A stretch of 64,000 bases of DNA from Firm-08 sp045541535 (lineage in GTDB: Bacteria; Bacillota; Clostridia; Oscillospirales; QAKW01), in contig JAZQJG010000011.1 in the NCBI GenBank assembly GCA_045541535.1, positions 61,711 to 125,710 on the forward strand, written 5' to 3'. The first letter of the stretch is position 1; each line of letters starts with the position of its first letter. The notes below the pieces were generated by a model, which saw nothing but the letters and a program-made list of their open reading frames with translations, ran no database searches and was not told the origin of the DNA. This document shows, piece after piece, positions 22,782 through 30,165 of the stretch. Made by a program: the position numbers and the translations under genes.

Positions 22782-24437
22782 ATGCTAAACGTAAAGATTG
22801 TTTCTTCTCTTGAAAAGGTGTTTTTGGGAGACAAGATAGATCAATTTGCGGCCATTGATCACATAGCGGCTGCGTCGGGTGAGCGAATCTCATTTCAACT
22901 GTTGATTGAAACAATTCCATCCGTTGATAGCCATAAATATGCGGAGATTGAGGTTTCGGTTTGTGATGAATTTAAAGGTTATGCTACGGTGGACGAGGTG
23001 GGATATGTCCCTGCTGAAATGCCGGTGTATGCAGACCGCTGTGACGATGATTATATCACAAAGACCCCCGGCCTGTTTCCTGATGTCCTATATCCCGTGA
23101 AGGATGGAAAAGCCAAAACTCGCAGATATGACTTGTGCGTGTTGTTTGTTACGGTTGACTTGCAAAAAGATATGGTGGCCGGCGAGTATCCTTTGAGCAT
23201 CGCAATTACCGATCAAAGAGACGGAAGCGTTTGCACCGCAAAGATTGACATTTGCGTGGCGCCGGTTTCGATCGCAGAAAATGATTTGATTTTTACCCAA
23301 TGGTTTCATTGCGACTCCATCGCTGATTATCATGGCGTTGAAATGATGAGTGAGGCGCATTGGCAACTGATAGAGCAATATATTAAAACTGCCGCCCGCA
23401 CCGGTATTATGATGTTGCTTACGCCGCTGTTTACACCGCCCTTGGATACGGCGGTCGGCGGGGAACGCCCCACGATGCAACTGGTGGGTGTACGCCTTGA
23501 AAACGGTGAATATTCTTTTGATTTTTCCTTGCTGGAGCGCTGGGTGGAATTGTGCCACAAATACGGCATACGCTATTTTGAACTTTCACACCTATATACC
23601 CAATGGGGCGTGGAATGCTGCCCCAAGATCGTCGTATCGGTGGATGGCAAAGAAGAAAAATTGTTTGGTTGGCATACTGCGGCGCAGGGCGAGGCGTATC
23701 GCACCTTCTTGGCGGCGTTTTTACCAAAACTTACCGACCGTCTTGAAAAAATGGGCATTGCGCAACAATGCTATTTCCACATCTCCGATGAACCGTCCCT
23801 CAAGCGGGAACACGATTTTGAGAATTATAAGGCGGCCAAAGAGTTTCTTGCACCCTATTTGCAGGGCTTTAAGATGGTAGATGCGCTGTCTAACATTGAG
23901 TTTTACGACAAAGGCTTGATTGATACGCCTATTTGTGCCACCAATCACATTGAGCCCTTTATGGAACGGGATATCAAAGAGCGCTGGTGCTACTACTGCT
24001 GTAGCCAAGGTGATCTTGTGGGTAATCGCTTTTTTGCAATGCCTTCATATCGCAATCGTATTTTGGGCGTGCAGATGTACGTGGGTGAAATGGTTGGCTT
24101 CCTGCAATGGGGCTACAATTTTTATTACTCTGCCCGCGCTGAAAGGAAGATCAATCCGTTTGTCACCAGCGATGGTGATCGGGCGTGGCCTTCGGGTGAT
24201 CCGTATTCGGTTTATCCGTATGAAGACGGCGCCATTGAATCCATTCGCACCAAGGTGTTTTACGATGCGTTGCAAGACAGGATGTTACTCAAACAATTGG
24301 AACAAAAAATCGGCAGACAAGCGGTGCTGGATTTGATTTATGAAATCGCCGGAGAAAAAATTGATTTTGCCCATTATCCTCGCAATTCTGAATTCTTGAT
24401 CAAACTGCACGATGAAGTTTTAAAAGCGTTATCTTGA
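22782..24437 (+). CDS. DUF4091 protein, glycoside-hydrolase-like
   Basis: A 551-residue protein. The N-terminal 130 residues look like a beta-sandwich (EVSVCDEFKGYATVDEVGYV...), followed by a (beta/alpha)8-like catalytic region and a DUF4091 C-terminal module. Candidate acidic residues are in FHISDEPSLKREHDFENY, where a conserved Asp-Glu-Pro is reminiscent of a glycosidase acid. Aromatic residues (WYYCCSQG-like RWCYYCCSQGDLV, FLQWGYNFYYSARAERKINPF) would line a sugar site. No signal peptide is seen, so it is probably cytosolic. DUF4091 proteins are poorly characterised. Confidence 0.85.
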   Translation: MLNVKIVSSLEKVFLGDKIDQFAAIDHIAAASGERISFQLLIETIPSVDSHKYAEIEVSVCDEFKGYATVDEVGYVPAEMPVYADRCDDDYITKTPGLFPDVLYPVKDGKAKTRRYDLCVLFVTVDLQKDMVAGEYPLSIAITDQRDGSVCTAKIDICVAPVSIAENDLIFTQWFHCDSIADYHGVEMMSEAHWQLIEQYIKTAARTGIMMLLTPLFTPPLDTAVGGERPTMQLVGVRLENGEYSFDFSLLERWVELCHKYGIRYFELSHLYTQWGVECCPKIVVSVDGKEEKLFGWHTAAQGEAYRTFLAAFLPKLTDRLEKMGIAQQCYFHISDEPSLKREHDFENYKAAKEFLAPYLQGFKMVDALSNIEFYDKGLIDTPICATNHIEPFMERDIKERWCYYCCSQGDLVGNRFFAMPSYRNRILGVQMYVGEMVGFLQWGYNFYYSARAERKINPFVTSDGDRAWPSGDPYSVYPYEDGAIESIRTKVFYDALQDRMLLKQLEQKIGRQAVLDLIYEIAGEKIDFAHYPRNSEFLIKLHDEVLKALS

Positions 24438-24447
24438 AAATGAAAAA

Positions 24448-24493
24448 AAGAAAACACCATTTGTCCGGTAGTGGACAAATGGTGTTTCTTTTG
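24448..24493. terminator. long bidirectional hairpin terminator (left boundary of cassette)
   Basis: Perfect 15-bp stem (24452-24466/24473-24487), 6-base loop ggtagt, T-rich on the plus strand (tttctttt) and on the minus strand (complement of aaaaaaag). The stem core atttgtc/gacaaat and loop ggtag are shared with the terminator at 25611-25653. Confidence 0.9.
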
Positions 24494-24559
24494 TGCCTAA
24501 GAGTAACCAAACGGAGCAGAATAGAGGTAAAAGTAAGCAAAAGTAGTGTGCCGGTTGTC

Positions 24560-25075
24560 TTACTTGTTTGCCAAAAAATGATCTACATTATTAATCAAAT
24601 ACCGATAGCAGAAATTGCAAATATCTGTATTGTATGCTACAGTATCCAATTCTATCATTGTATCGGTTTCACAGATTTCATCGAGTATTTTATTTCTTAC
24701 AACTTCATCTTCAGGAACGACACCATTACTAAAAAGAACGAAGCTTTTTCGCAACAGTGTTTCTGCATCCAAAGCACCGATTGTATGTAAAGCATCAGCT
24801 GTTTGATGTGCAAAATTACCGCAAGTGTTTGCCAGGAATTGAGATATACCGCCATTGGCAATTTCGCCGTCATACAAAACGCAAAGCAGGAATGTTCTCA
24901 CATACGGAGAATCACATCCATCAATCTTCCAATGATATTTTCGCATAAAAAACTCATAAGCGTCAATTACTACATTTATATTAGACTTGCGAGAGAGAAT
25001 TTCATTAATATCTAAAGGTCTGTTTATATGTTTTTTGAGCTGCCTGCGCAATTTGATTCTTTGAAAAAAGTTCAT
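24560..25075 (-). CDS. DMP19 family protein (DUF4375)
   Basis: A 171-residue protein from the ATG at 25073-25075. The DUF4375 hallmark is LCVLYDGEIANGGISQFLANTCGN in the middle, followed by an Ala-rich helix and an acidic C-terminal half. The N-terminus is basic (MNFFQRIKLRRQLKKH). Family members are suspected to be immunity-like or DNA-mimic proteins, but no function is established for this one. It overlaps the four-helix-bundle gene by 4 bases. The base composition is more A+T-rich than neighbouring genes, which suggests recent acquisition. Confidence 0.82.
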   Translation of the reverse strand: MNFFQRIKLRRQLKKHINRPLDINEILSRKSNINVVIDAYEFFMRKYHWKIDGCDSPYVRTFLLCVLYDGEIANGGISQFLANTCGNFAHQTADALHTIGALDAETLLRKSFVLFSNGVVPEDEVVRNKILDEICETDTMIELDTVAYNTDICNFCYRYLINNVDHFLANK

Positions 25076-25425
25076 TTCACATGCTCCTTTGCGGTGTTGA
25101 TGGAGGCAATTAAGATGCGGCGAATCGTACCACATTGGTTGTAAAGATCAACGGCGGTTTCTCTATTCAAAATATCGGACTTTGCAAACAGTTCTAACCA
25201 ATATTCCGTTTCATAGCATTCCTTCAAGGCAATCTGCAGTTTTGCAATGAAGTCAGGCTTTCCGTGAGCATAGTTTGCTTCGTGGATGTTCGCGCCAATA
25301 CTTGTGCCGCTTCTGCCGATTTGATTGGAAATGATGGATTCTTTAATAGATTTCAAATACTTCACTAATTCAATAATATCTACGGAAAAATCCATAGAAA
25401 GTTCCCTGAGCTTTGATTCTGACAT
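25072..25425 (-). CDS. four-helix-bundle protein (S23 family)
   Basis: A 117-residue helical protein of the family first known from 23S rRNA intervening sequences and related in fold to Avd proteins of diversity-generating elements. Typical segments are DFSVDIIELVKYLKSIKESIISNQIGRSGTSIGANIHEANYA and LQIALKECYETEYWLELFAK. The start at 25423-25425 has a gcgaggt site; the open frame upstream runs through the hairpin array and is not coding. No reverse transcriptase or rRNA is nearby. It is the first gene of the two-gene cassette. Confidence 0.88.
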   Translation of the reverse strand: MSESKLRELSMDFSVDIIELVKYLKSIKESIISNQIGRSGTSIGANIHEANYAHGKPDFIAKLQIALKECYETEYWLELFAKSDILNRETAVDLYNQCGTIRRILIASINTAKEHVK

Positions 25426-25487
25426 AATATATACCTCGCTTTTCAATATTATATCACGTAATAGGATTGTTTGTAAATAAGCGATAA

Positions 25488-25609
25488 GTGATGCAGCTGC
25501 GCTGTGATAGGTGATGCGATGCGTTCCGTACACGCACCGAAGGTGTGCATCACAGGCGACGCCTGCATCACGCACGTAGTGCGCATCACGTTCCGAAGGA
25601 ACGCATCAC
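25488..25609. repeat. array of small hairpins separated by GCATCAC
   Basis: Successive perfect short hairpins: CAGCtgcGCTG (25494-25504), CACCgaaGGTG (25535-25545), AGGCgacGCCT (25554-25564), GCACgtaGTGC (25572-25582), GTTCCgaaGGAAC (25590-25602). The spacer GCATCAC appears at 25547, 25565, 25583 and 25603, and its complement GTGATGC at 25488 and 25511, so the whole array can also fold back on itself. The hairpin stems differ, but the spacer is constant. It lies between tRNA-Arg and the four-helix-bundle gene. Confidence 0.88.
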
Positions 25610-25610
25610 G

Positions 25611-25653
25611 CAAAGAAACCTGATTTGTCTGGTAGACAAATCACGTTTCTTTG
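25611..25653 (-). terminator. terminator of tRNA-Arg (right boundary of cassette)
   Basis: Stem of 9 bp plus 10 bp with a single mismatch (arms 25611-25630 and 25634-25653), loop ggt. It is closely similar to the hairpin at 24448-24493 in core and loop. On the minus strand it follows the tRNA CCA end directly. Confidence 0.85.
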
Positions 25654-25654
25654 T

Positions 25655-25731
25655 TGGTACGCCCGACTGGATTCGAACCAGCGGCCTTCAGAGTCGGAGT
25701 CTGACACTCTATCCAGCTGAGCTACGGGCGC
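25655..25731 (-). tRNA. tRNA-Arg (anticodon CCG)
   Basis: A 77-base cloverleaf with encoded CCA on the minus strand. Acceptor arm gcgcccg/cgggcgt (one G-U pair), D arm gctc...gagt, anticodon stem tcaga/tctga with loop ctccgac giving anticodon CCG (arginine, CGG codons), and T arm ctggttcgaatccag. Confidence 0.97.
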
Positions 25732-25796
25732 ATTGTTTGTATTATAATACAGGAATCGGATTTTAACAAGAGTTTTTTGCCAAAAAATAAATATTT

Positions 25797-25827
25797 TATT
25801 TTCTTTTGGCTGAAACTGTGTTATACT
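25797..25827 (+). promoter_or_regulatory. extended -10 promoter for hprK
   Basis: TGtTATACT with -10 at 25822-25827. The -35 region is T-rich without a good match. Confidence 0.5.
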
Positions 25828-25861
25828 TGTAAAAAATGGCAATCTTCAGGAGGTTGAGTTT

Positions 25862-26794
25862 ATGGATCAGCAGGCATTTCTCCGCTTGGGCGATTTGATT
25901 GAAAAACTGCAGTTTGAGACGGTGTTTCTGCCGGAGGGCGGGGAAGACATCAAGGTGATCTCCAACGACGTACACCGTCCCGGCTTGCAGCTTGCCGGCT
26001 TTTTTGATTATTTTGATCATAACCGTCTGCTCATGATGGGTAAGGCGGAATTCAGCTATATGGAGGGAATGACCACCGAAGAGCGTAATAAAGTGCTGGA
26101 TCGGTTGTTTGAGTTTAAGTTCCCGGCTTTGGTCATCACCCGAAACCTGGAGCCTTACCCCGAAATCATTGCCAATGCAAAGGCACACGGCATTCCTATT
26201 TTGCGTACGCCCACTCATACCTCGGCCTTGATTACGGAACTGGTACCTTTTTTAAATGCCCATCTGGGACAGCGTATCACTCGCCACGGCGTTTTGGTAG
26301 AGCTGTACGGCGAAGGTGTTTTGCTGATGGGTGAAAGCGGCGTCGGTAAGAGTGAAACGGCGATGGAACTGGTAAAGCGCGGTCATCGTTTGATTGCTGA
26401 CGATGCGGTGGAGATCAGTAAGGTCAGTGCCGACGAGCTGATCGGCACCTCTCCGGAATTGATTCGTCACTTTATTGAATTGCGCGGTATCGGTATCATC
26501 AACGTTCGCCAGATTTTCGGTATGGGCGCGGTTAAGGATACAGCAAATATTGATATGATCATCAATCTTGAGGTTTGGGATCGGACCAAAACTTATGATC
26601 GTCTGGGGATTGAAACGAAGTATACAAACCTGTTGGACGTTCCGTTGCCTACCTTGACCATTCCTATCAAACCGGGCAGAAACCTTGCGATTATCATTGA
26701 GGTTGCCGCCATGAACAACCGTCAGAAACGGATGGGTTATAACGCAGCAGAGGACCTTAATGAACGAATGATGAAAATGTATGGGCAGGAATAA
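25862..26794 (+). CDS. hprK: HPr kinase/phosphorylase
   Basis: Phosphorylates and dephosphorylates HPr at Ser46, the switch of carbon catabolite control in Firmicutes. It has 310 residues. The Walker A motif GESGVGKSETAMEL is at about 157-170, followed by the catalytic ADDAVEI segment and the family signature ELRGIGIINVRQIFGMGAVKD. The N-terminal domain (about 1-130) is the typical HPrK N domain. Ribosome site caggaggt. The next gene starts 9 bases later. Confidence 0.97.
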   Translation: MDQQAFLRLGDLIEKLQFETVFLPEGGEDIKVISNDVHRPGLQLAGFFDYFDHNRLLMMGKAEFSYMEGMTTEERNKVLDRLFEFKFPALVITRNLEPYPEIIANAKAHGIPILRTPTHTSALITELVPFLNAHLGQRITRHGVLVELYGEGVLLMGESGVGKSETAMELVKRGHRLIADDAVEISKVSADELIGTSPELIRHFIELRGIGIINVRQIFGMGAVKDTANIDMIINLEVWDRTKTYDRLGIETKYTNLLDVPLPTLTIPIKPGRNLAIIIEVAAMNNRQKRMGYNAAEDLNERMMKMYGQE

Positions 26795-26803
26795 GAAACA
26801 ACT

Positions 26804-27922
26804 ATGGAAAAAATGACACTTACAGCGCCTTGTTTGTTTGGGCTGGAAAGTATTTTGAAGGATGAAATACAGCGCCTCGGCTATCCGGTAAAGGAAGTGA
26901 TGGACGGCCGAGTGGTTTTTGAAGGCGATTTTGAAGCGGTGGCTAGAGCCAATATGTTTCTGCGTACACCGGAGCGGGTTCTGATCGAACTGGGACGTTG
27001 GAAGGCGACCACGTTTGAACAGTTGTTCCAAGGGGTTAAAAAAATCCCCTTGGAAGACTTTATCGGTCCGTTGAATGCTTTTCCGGTGAAGGGCACGTCT
27101 TTGAAAAGTAAACTACATTCGGTGCCCGACTGCCAGAAGATTATAAAAAAGGCGGCGGTAACACGCTTGGGTGAGATCTATGGCATTGGTCGGTTTGAGG
27201 AAAGTGAGCCGAGGGTGCAGATTCAATTCATGCTTTTTAAAGATACGGCATATTTATATTTGGATACCAGCGGTATGGCCTTGTATAAACGTGGATATCG
27301 GGTGCAGTCCGGTGCCGCGCCCCTGCGGGAGACTATTGCGGCTGCAATGGTAAAACTGTCCAGATATTCTCCGGGTATACCGTTTTACGATCCGATGTGC
27401 GGCTCCGGCACCATCGCCATTGAAGCAGCTATGCAAGCGGCCAATATGGCCCCCGGTTTGGGACGCCGCTTTGATTACGAGCGTTGGGATTGCGTGCCGG
27501 AGGGGTTGGCGGCTAAGGCCCGCGCAGAGGCTCTGGAACTACGTCGTCCTTTGAACGAACCCATTGCGTTTGCATCGGATATTGATGGGGCGGCCGTGGA
27601 ATTGGCGCGTCACAACGCAACCCTTGCCGGTATCAAAAAAGGCGTATGGGTAGAAAAGGCTGACGTGGCTGATTTTGCGGCGAAGGCGCAAAAAGGTGTG
27701 ATCGTAACCAATCCGCCCTATGGAGAGCGTTTGCTGGATAAAGAACAGGCGAGTCGCGTGTACAGCACTATGAAATCCTTGTTGATTCCGGAGCATCGGC
27801 TGTACGTAATTGCCCCTGTTGATTGTGATTTTGAAGAGCAGATTGGACGAGCGGCGGATAAAAAACGAAAAATTTATAACGGAATGCTGACATGCAATAT
27901 TTATCAATATTTTAAAAAATAA
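26804..27922 (+). CDS. THUMP-domain RNA methyltransferase (RlmL/YpsC-like)
   Basis: Probable 23S rRNA N2-guanine methyltransferase, 372 residues. The N-terminal THUMP domain spans about 1-155 (TAPCLFGLESILKDEIQRLG, TSLKSKLHSVPDCQKIIKKA), followed by a Rossmann methyltransferase with YDPMCGSGTIAIEAAMQA as motif I and VTNPPYGERL as the catalytic NPPY motif. It corresponds to the N-terminal, RlmL-type half of E. coli RlmKL. It is co-transcribed with hprK. Confidence 0.92.
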   Translation: MEKMTLTAPCLFGLESILKDEIQRLGYPVKEVMDGRVVFEGDFEAVARANMFLRTPERVLIELGRWKATTFEQLFQGVKKIPLEDFIGPLNAFPVKGTSLKSKLHSVPDCQKIIKKAAVTRLGEIYGIGRFEESEPRVQIQFMLFKDTAYLYLDTSGMALYKRGYRVQSGAAPLRETIAAAMVKLSRYSPGIPFYDPMCGSGTIAIEAAMQAANMAPGLGRRFDYERWDCVPEGLAAKARAEALELRRPLNEPIAFASDIDGAAVELARHNATLAGIKKGVWVEKADVADFAAKAQKGVIVTNPPYGERLLDKEQASRVYSTMKSLLIPEHRLYVIAPVDCDFEEQIGRAADKKRKIYNGMLTCNIYQYFKK

Positions 27923-27974
27923 GTCGGCAACCCCTTAAAACTGAAAGATCATAACACATTTTTTTCAAAAAGAC

Positions 27975-28002
27975 TTGCTTTTTAGGAAAAATGTGTTATG
28001 AT
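27975..28002 (+). promoter_or_regulatory. promoter of groESL
   Basis: TTGCTT at 27975-27980, 16-base spacer, TATGAT at 27997-28002, immediately before the CIRCE operator. Confidence 0.7.
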
Positions 28003-28006
28003 TGTT

Positions 28007-28033
28007 TTAGCACTCAAAAGATGCGAGTGCTAA
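28007..28033 (+). promoter_or_regulatory. CIRCE operator (HrcA binding site)
   Basis: TTAGCACTC (28007-28015), 9-base spacer, GAGTGCTAA (28025-28033): an exact match to the consensus inverted repeat bound by the heat-shock repressor HrcA. It is placed at the transcription start and in the leader of groES. Confidence 0.98.
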
Positions 28034-28065
28034 AAATACAAAAATCATACTTCGGAGGTATTTAT

Positions 28066-28350
28066 ATGAAGATCAAACCCCTTGCAGACAGAGTCGTTGT
28101 CAAAATGGTTGAGGCAGAAGAAACCACCAAGAGTGGTATTATTCTGACCGCTTCCGCGCAGGAAAAGCCCCAGATCGCAGAGGTGCTGGAGGTTGGTCCC
28201 GGCGGATTGGTTGACGGCAGTGAAGTTAAAATGACCGTTCAGGTCGGTGACCGTGTAATTACCAGCAAATATTCCGGTACCGAGATCAAATTGGACGGTC
28301 AGGAATATATTATTGTCAGACAGAGCGACATTCTCGCAATTGTTGAGTAA
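28066..28350 (+). CDS. groES: co-chaperonin GroES
   Basis: Lid of the GroEL chaperonin, 94 residues. It starts MKIKPLADRVVVKMVEAEET, contains the mobile-loop region TTKSGIILTASAQEKPQIAEV and ends in the usual YIIVRQSDILAIVE. The ATG at 28066 has a ggaggt site. It is regulated by HrcA through the upstream CIRCE element and followed by groEL 17 bases later. Confidence 0.98.
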   Translation: MKIKPLADRVVVKMVEAEETTKSGIILTASAQEKPQIAEVLEVGPGGLVDGSEVKMTVQVGDRVITSKYSGTEIKLDGQEYIIVRQSDILAIVE

Positions 28351-28367
28351 GAAAGGAGTTATACACA

Positions 28368-30005
28368 ATGGCAAAAGAAATTTTGTATGGCGAAGAGGCC
28401 AGAAAAGCACTGCAAAAGGGTGTGGATCAACTGGCCGATACCGTTAAAATCACCTTGGGCCCCAAGGGCAGAAACGTGGTACTGGACAAAAAGTTCGGCG
28501 CTCCGCTGATCACCAACGACGGTGTAACGATTGCCAAGGATATTGAATTGGATGATCCTTTTGAGAATATGGGCGCACAGTTGGTGAAAGAGGTTTCTAC
28601 CAAGACCAACGATATTGCCGGTGACGGTACCACTACTGCCACTTTGCTGGCGCAGGCTATGATCCGCGAGGGTATGAAGAACGTCGCGGCCGGTGCCAAT
28701 CCTATGGTGTTGAAAAAAGGTATTCAAAAGGCCGTTAAAGCTGTGGTTGACGTGCTCGTTGCCAACTCCAAAAAGGTAAACGGCACCGATGATATTGCCC
28801 GGGTTGCCACCATTTCCGCAGGAGATGAAACCATTGGTAAGTTGATTGCCGAGGCTATGGATAAGGTTTCTGCTGACGGTGTTATTACGGTGGAGGAGTC
28901 CAAAACTGCCGAAACCTATAGCGACGTGGTTGAAGGTATGCAATTTGATCGCGGCTATATCACTCCTTATATGGTTACCGACACTGATAAGATGGAGGCT
29001 GTGGTTGACGACGCCTGCATTTTGATCACCGATAAAAAGATTTCTAATATTCAGGAGATCCTGCCGTTGCTGGAGCAGATTATGCAGACCGGCAAAAAAC
29101 TGGTAATCATTGCCGAGGATATTGAAGGTGAGGCTCTTGCAACGCTGATTGTCAACAAGATTCGCGGCACCTTCTCTTGTGTAGCTGTTAAAGCTCCCGG
29201 CTTTGGCGACAGAAGAAAAGAAATGTTACAGGATATTGCCATTCTGACCGGCGGTCAGGTAATTTCCGAGGAACTGGGCTATGACCTGAAAAGCGCCACG
29301 CTGGATATGCTGGGTCGTGCCGGGCAGATCAAGGTACAGAAGGAAAATACCATTATTGTCAACGGTATGGGTGATTCTGCCGCCATTAAAGACCGTGTAA
29401 ATCAGATTCGCGCCGCCATTGAGACCACTACCTCTTCCTTTGACAAAGAAAAATTGGAAGAAAGACTGGCAAAATTGGCCGGTGGCGTAGCTGTCATCAA
29501 GGTTGGCGCCGCTACCGAAACTGAAATGAAGGAGCAAAAACTGCGCATTGAAGATGCTCTGGCGGCAACCAAGGCGGCCGTAGAAGAGGGCATCGTAGCC
29601 GGTGGTGGTGTTGCTCTGATCAGAACAATTCCCGCCTTGAACGCTCTTTATAACGCGCTGGAAGGGGATGAGAAGACCGGCGTTGCCATCATTCGCAAGG
29701 CTGTTGAGGAGCCCATCCGTCAGATTGCCAAAAACGGCGGACTGGAAGGCAGCGTTATCATTGAAAAAATTTCCGGCAGTGATGACGTGGATTTCGGTTT
29801 TGATGCTTATAACGAAAAATACTGCAATATGTTCAAGGCCGGTATCGTAGATCCTGCCAAGGTGACCCGTTCTGCCGTGCAGAATGCGGCCAGCATCGCC
29901 TCTATGGTATTGACCACCGAGAGTATTGTGGCCGATAAAAAGGATCCTGCCGCAGAAGCGGCCAACGCTGCTGCTATGAATCAAATGGGCGGCGGAATGT
30001 ATTAA
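28368..30005 (+). CDS. groEL: chaperonin GroEL
   Basis: ATP-driven protein-folding machine, 545 residues. ATP-site motifs LGPKGRNVVLD and GDGTTTATLLAQA are present, as are the apical-domain segments and the signature EGIVAGGGVALIR near residue 405. The C-terminus ends in a short Gly-Gly-Met tail (QMGGGMY), shorter than the repeats of many GroELs. It is in the HrcA-controlled operon with groES and is followed by a terminator. Confidence 0.99.
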   Translation: MAKEILYGEEARKALQKGVDQLADTVKITLGPKGRNVVLDKKFGAPLITNDGVTIAKDIELDDPFENMGAQLVKEVSTKTNDIAGDGTTTATLLAQAMIREGMKNVAAGANPMVLKKGIQKAVKAVVDVLVANSKKVNGTDDIARVATISAGDETIGKLIAEAMDKVSADGVITVEESKTAETYSDVVEGMQFDRGYITPYMVTDTDKMEAVVDDACILITDKKISNIQEILPLLEQIMQTGKKLVIIAEDIEGEALATLIVNKIRGTFSCVAVKAPGFGDRRKEMLQDIAILTGGQVISEELGYDLKSATLDMLGRAGQIKVQKENTIIVNGMGDSAAIKDRVNQIRAAIETTTSSFDKEKLEERLAKLAGGVAVIKVGAATETEMKEQKLRIEDALAATKAAVEEGIVAGGGVALIRTIPALNALYNALEGDEKTGVAIIRKAVEEPIRQIAKNGGLEGSVIIEKISGSDDVDFGFDAYNEKYCNMFKAGIVDPAKVTRSAVQNAASIASMVLTTESIVADKKDPAAEAANAAAMNQMGGGMY

Positions 30006-30020
30006 ACTAAAAAAATATAA

Positions 30021-30050
30021 AAAAGTCTCCGAAAGGGGACTTTTTTATAT
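30021..30050 (+). terminator. terminator after groEL
   Basis: 10-bp stem aaaagtctcc/ggggactttt with GAAA tetraloop, then tttttata. Confidence 0.9.
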
Positions 30051-30165
30051 TTATATATATTGATTTATAAAATAATATTTGCTATAATAAATCTAATTAT
30101 AGTTAAATTGCGGTATTCTGTCTTTTTTAAGGCTCCGTAAGTATTTGAGTAAGGATGTGCGGAAT

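Noticed and set aside
24434..24790. Plus-strand frame after the DUF4091 gene
   Set aside because: It covers a terminator and runs antisense to the DUF4375 gene, which has a ribosome site and family motif.
25072..25425. Diversity-generating retroelement (Avd-like protein)
   Set aside because: No reverse transcriptase, template repeat or variable repeat was found around the four-helix-bundle gene.
25426..25575. N-terminal extension of the four-helix-bundle gene through the hairpin array
   Set aside because: The extension has no ribosome site, translates palindromic DNA and lacks resemblance to the family; the ATG at 25423-25425 with gcgaggt is better.
25488..25609. CRISPR-like array
   Set aside because: The repeated unit is only 7 bases and the intervening parts are palindromes of 9-13 bases, not unique spacers of 25-40 bases; no cas gene is nearby.
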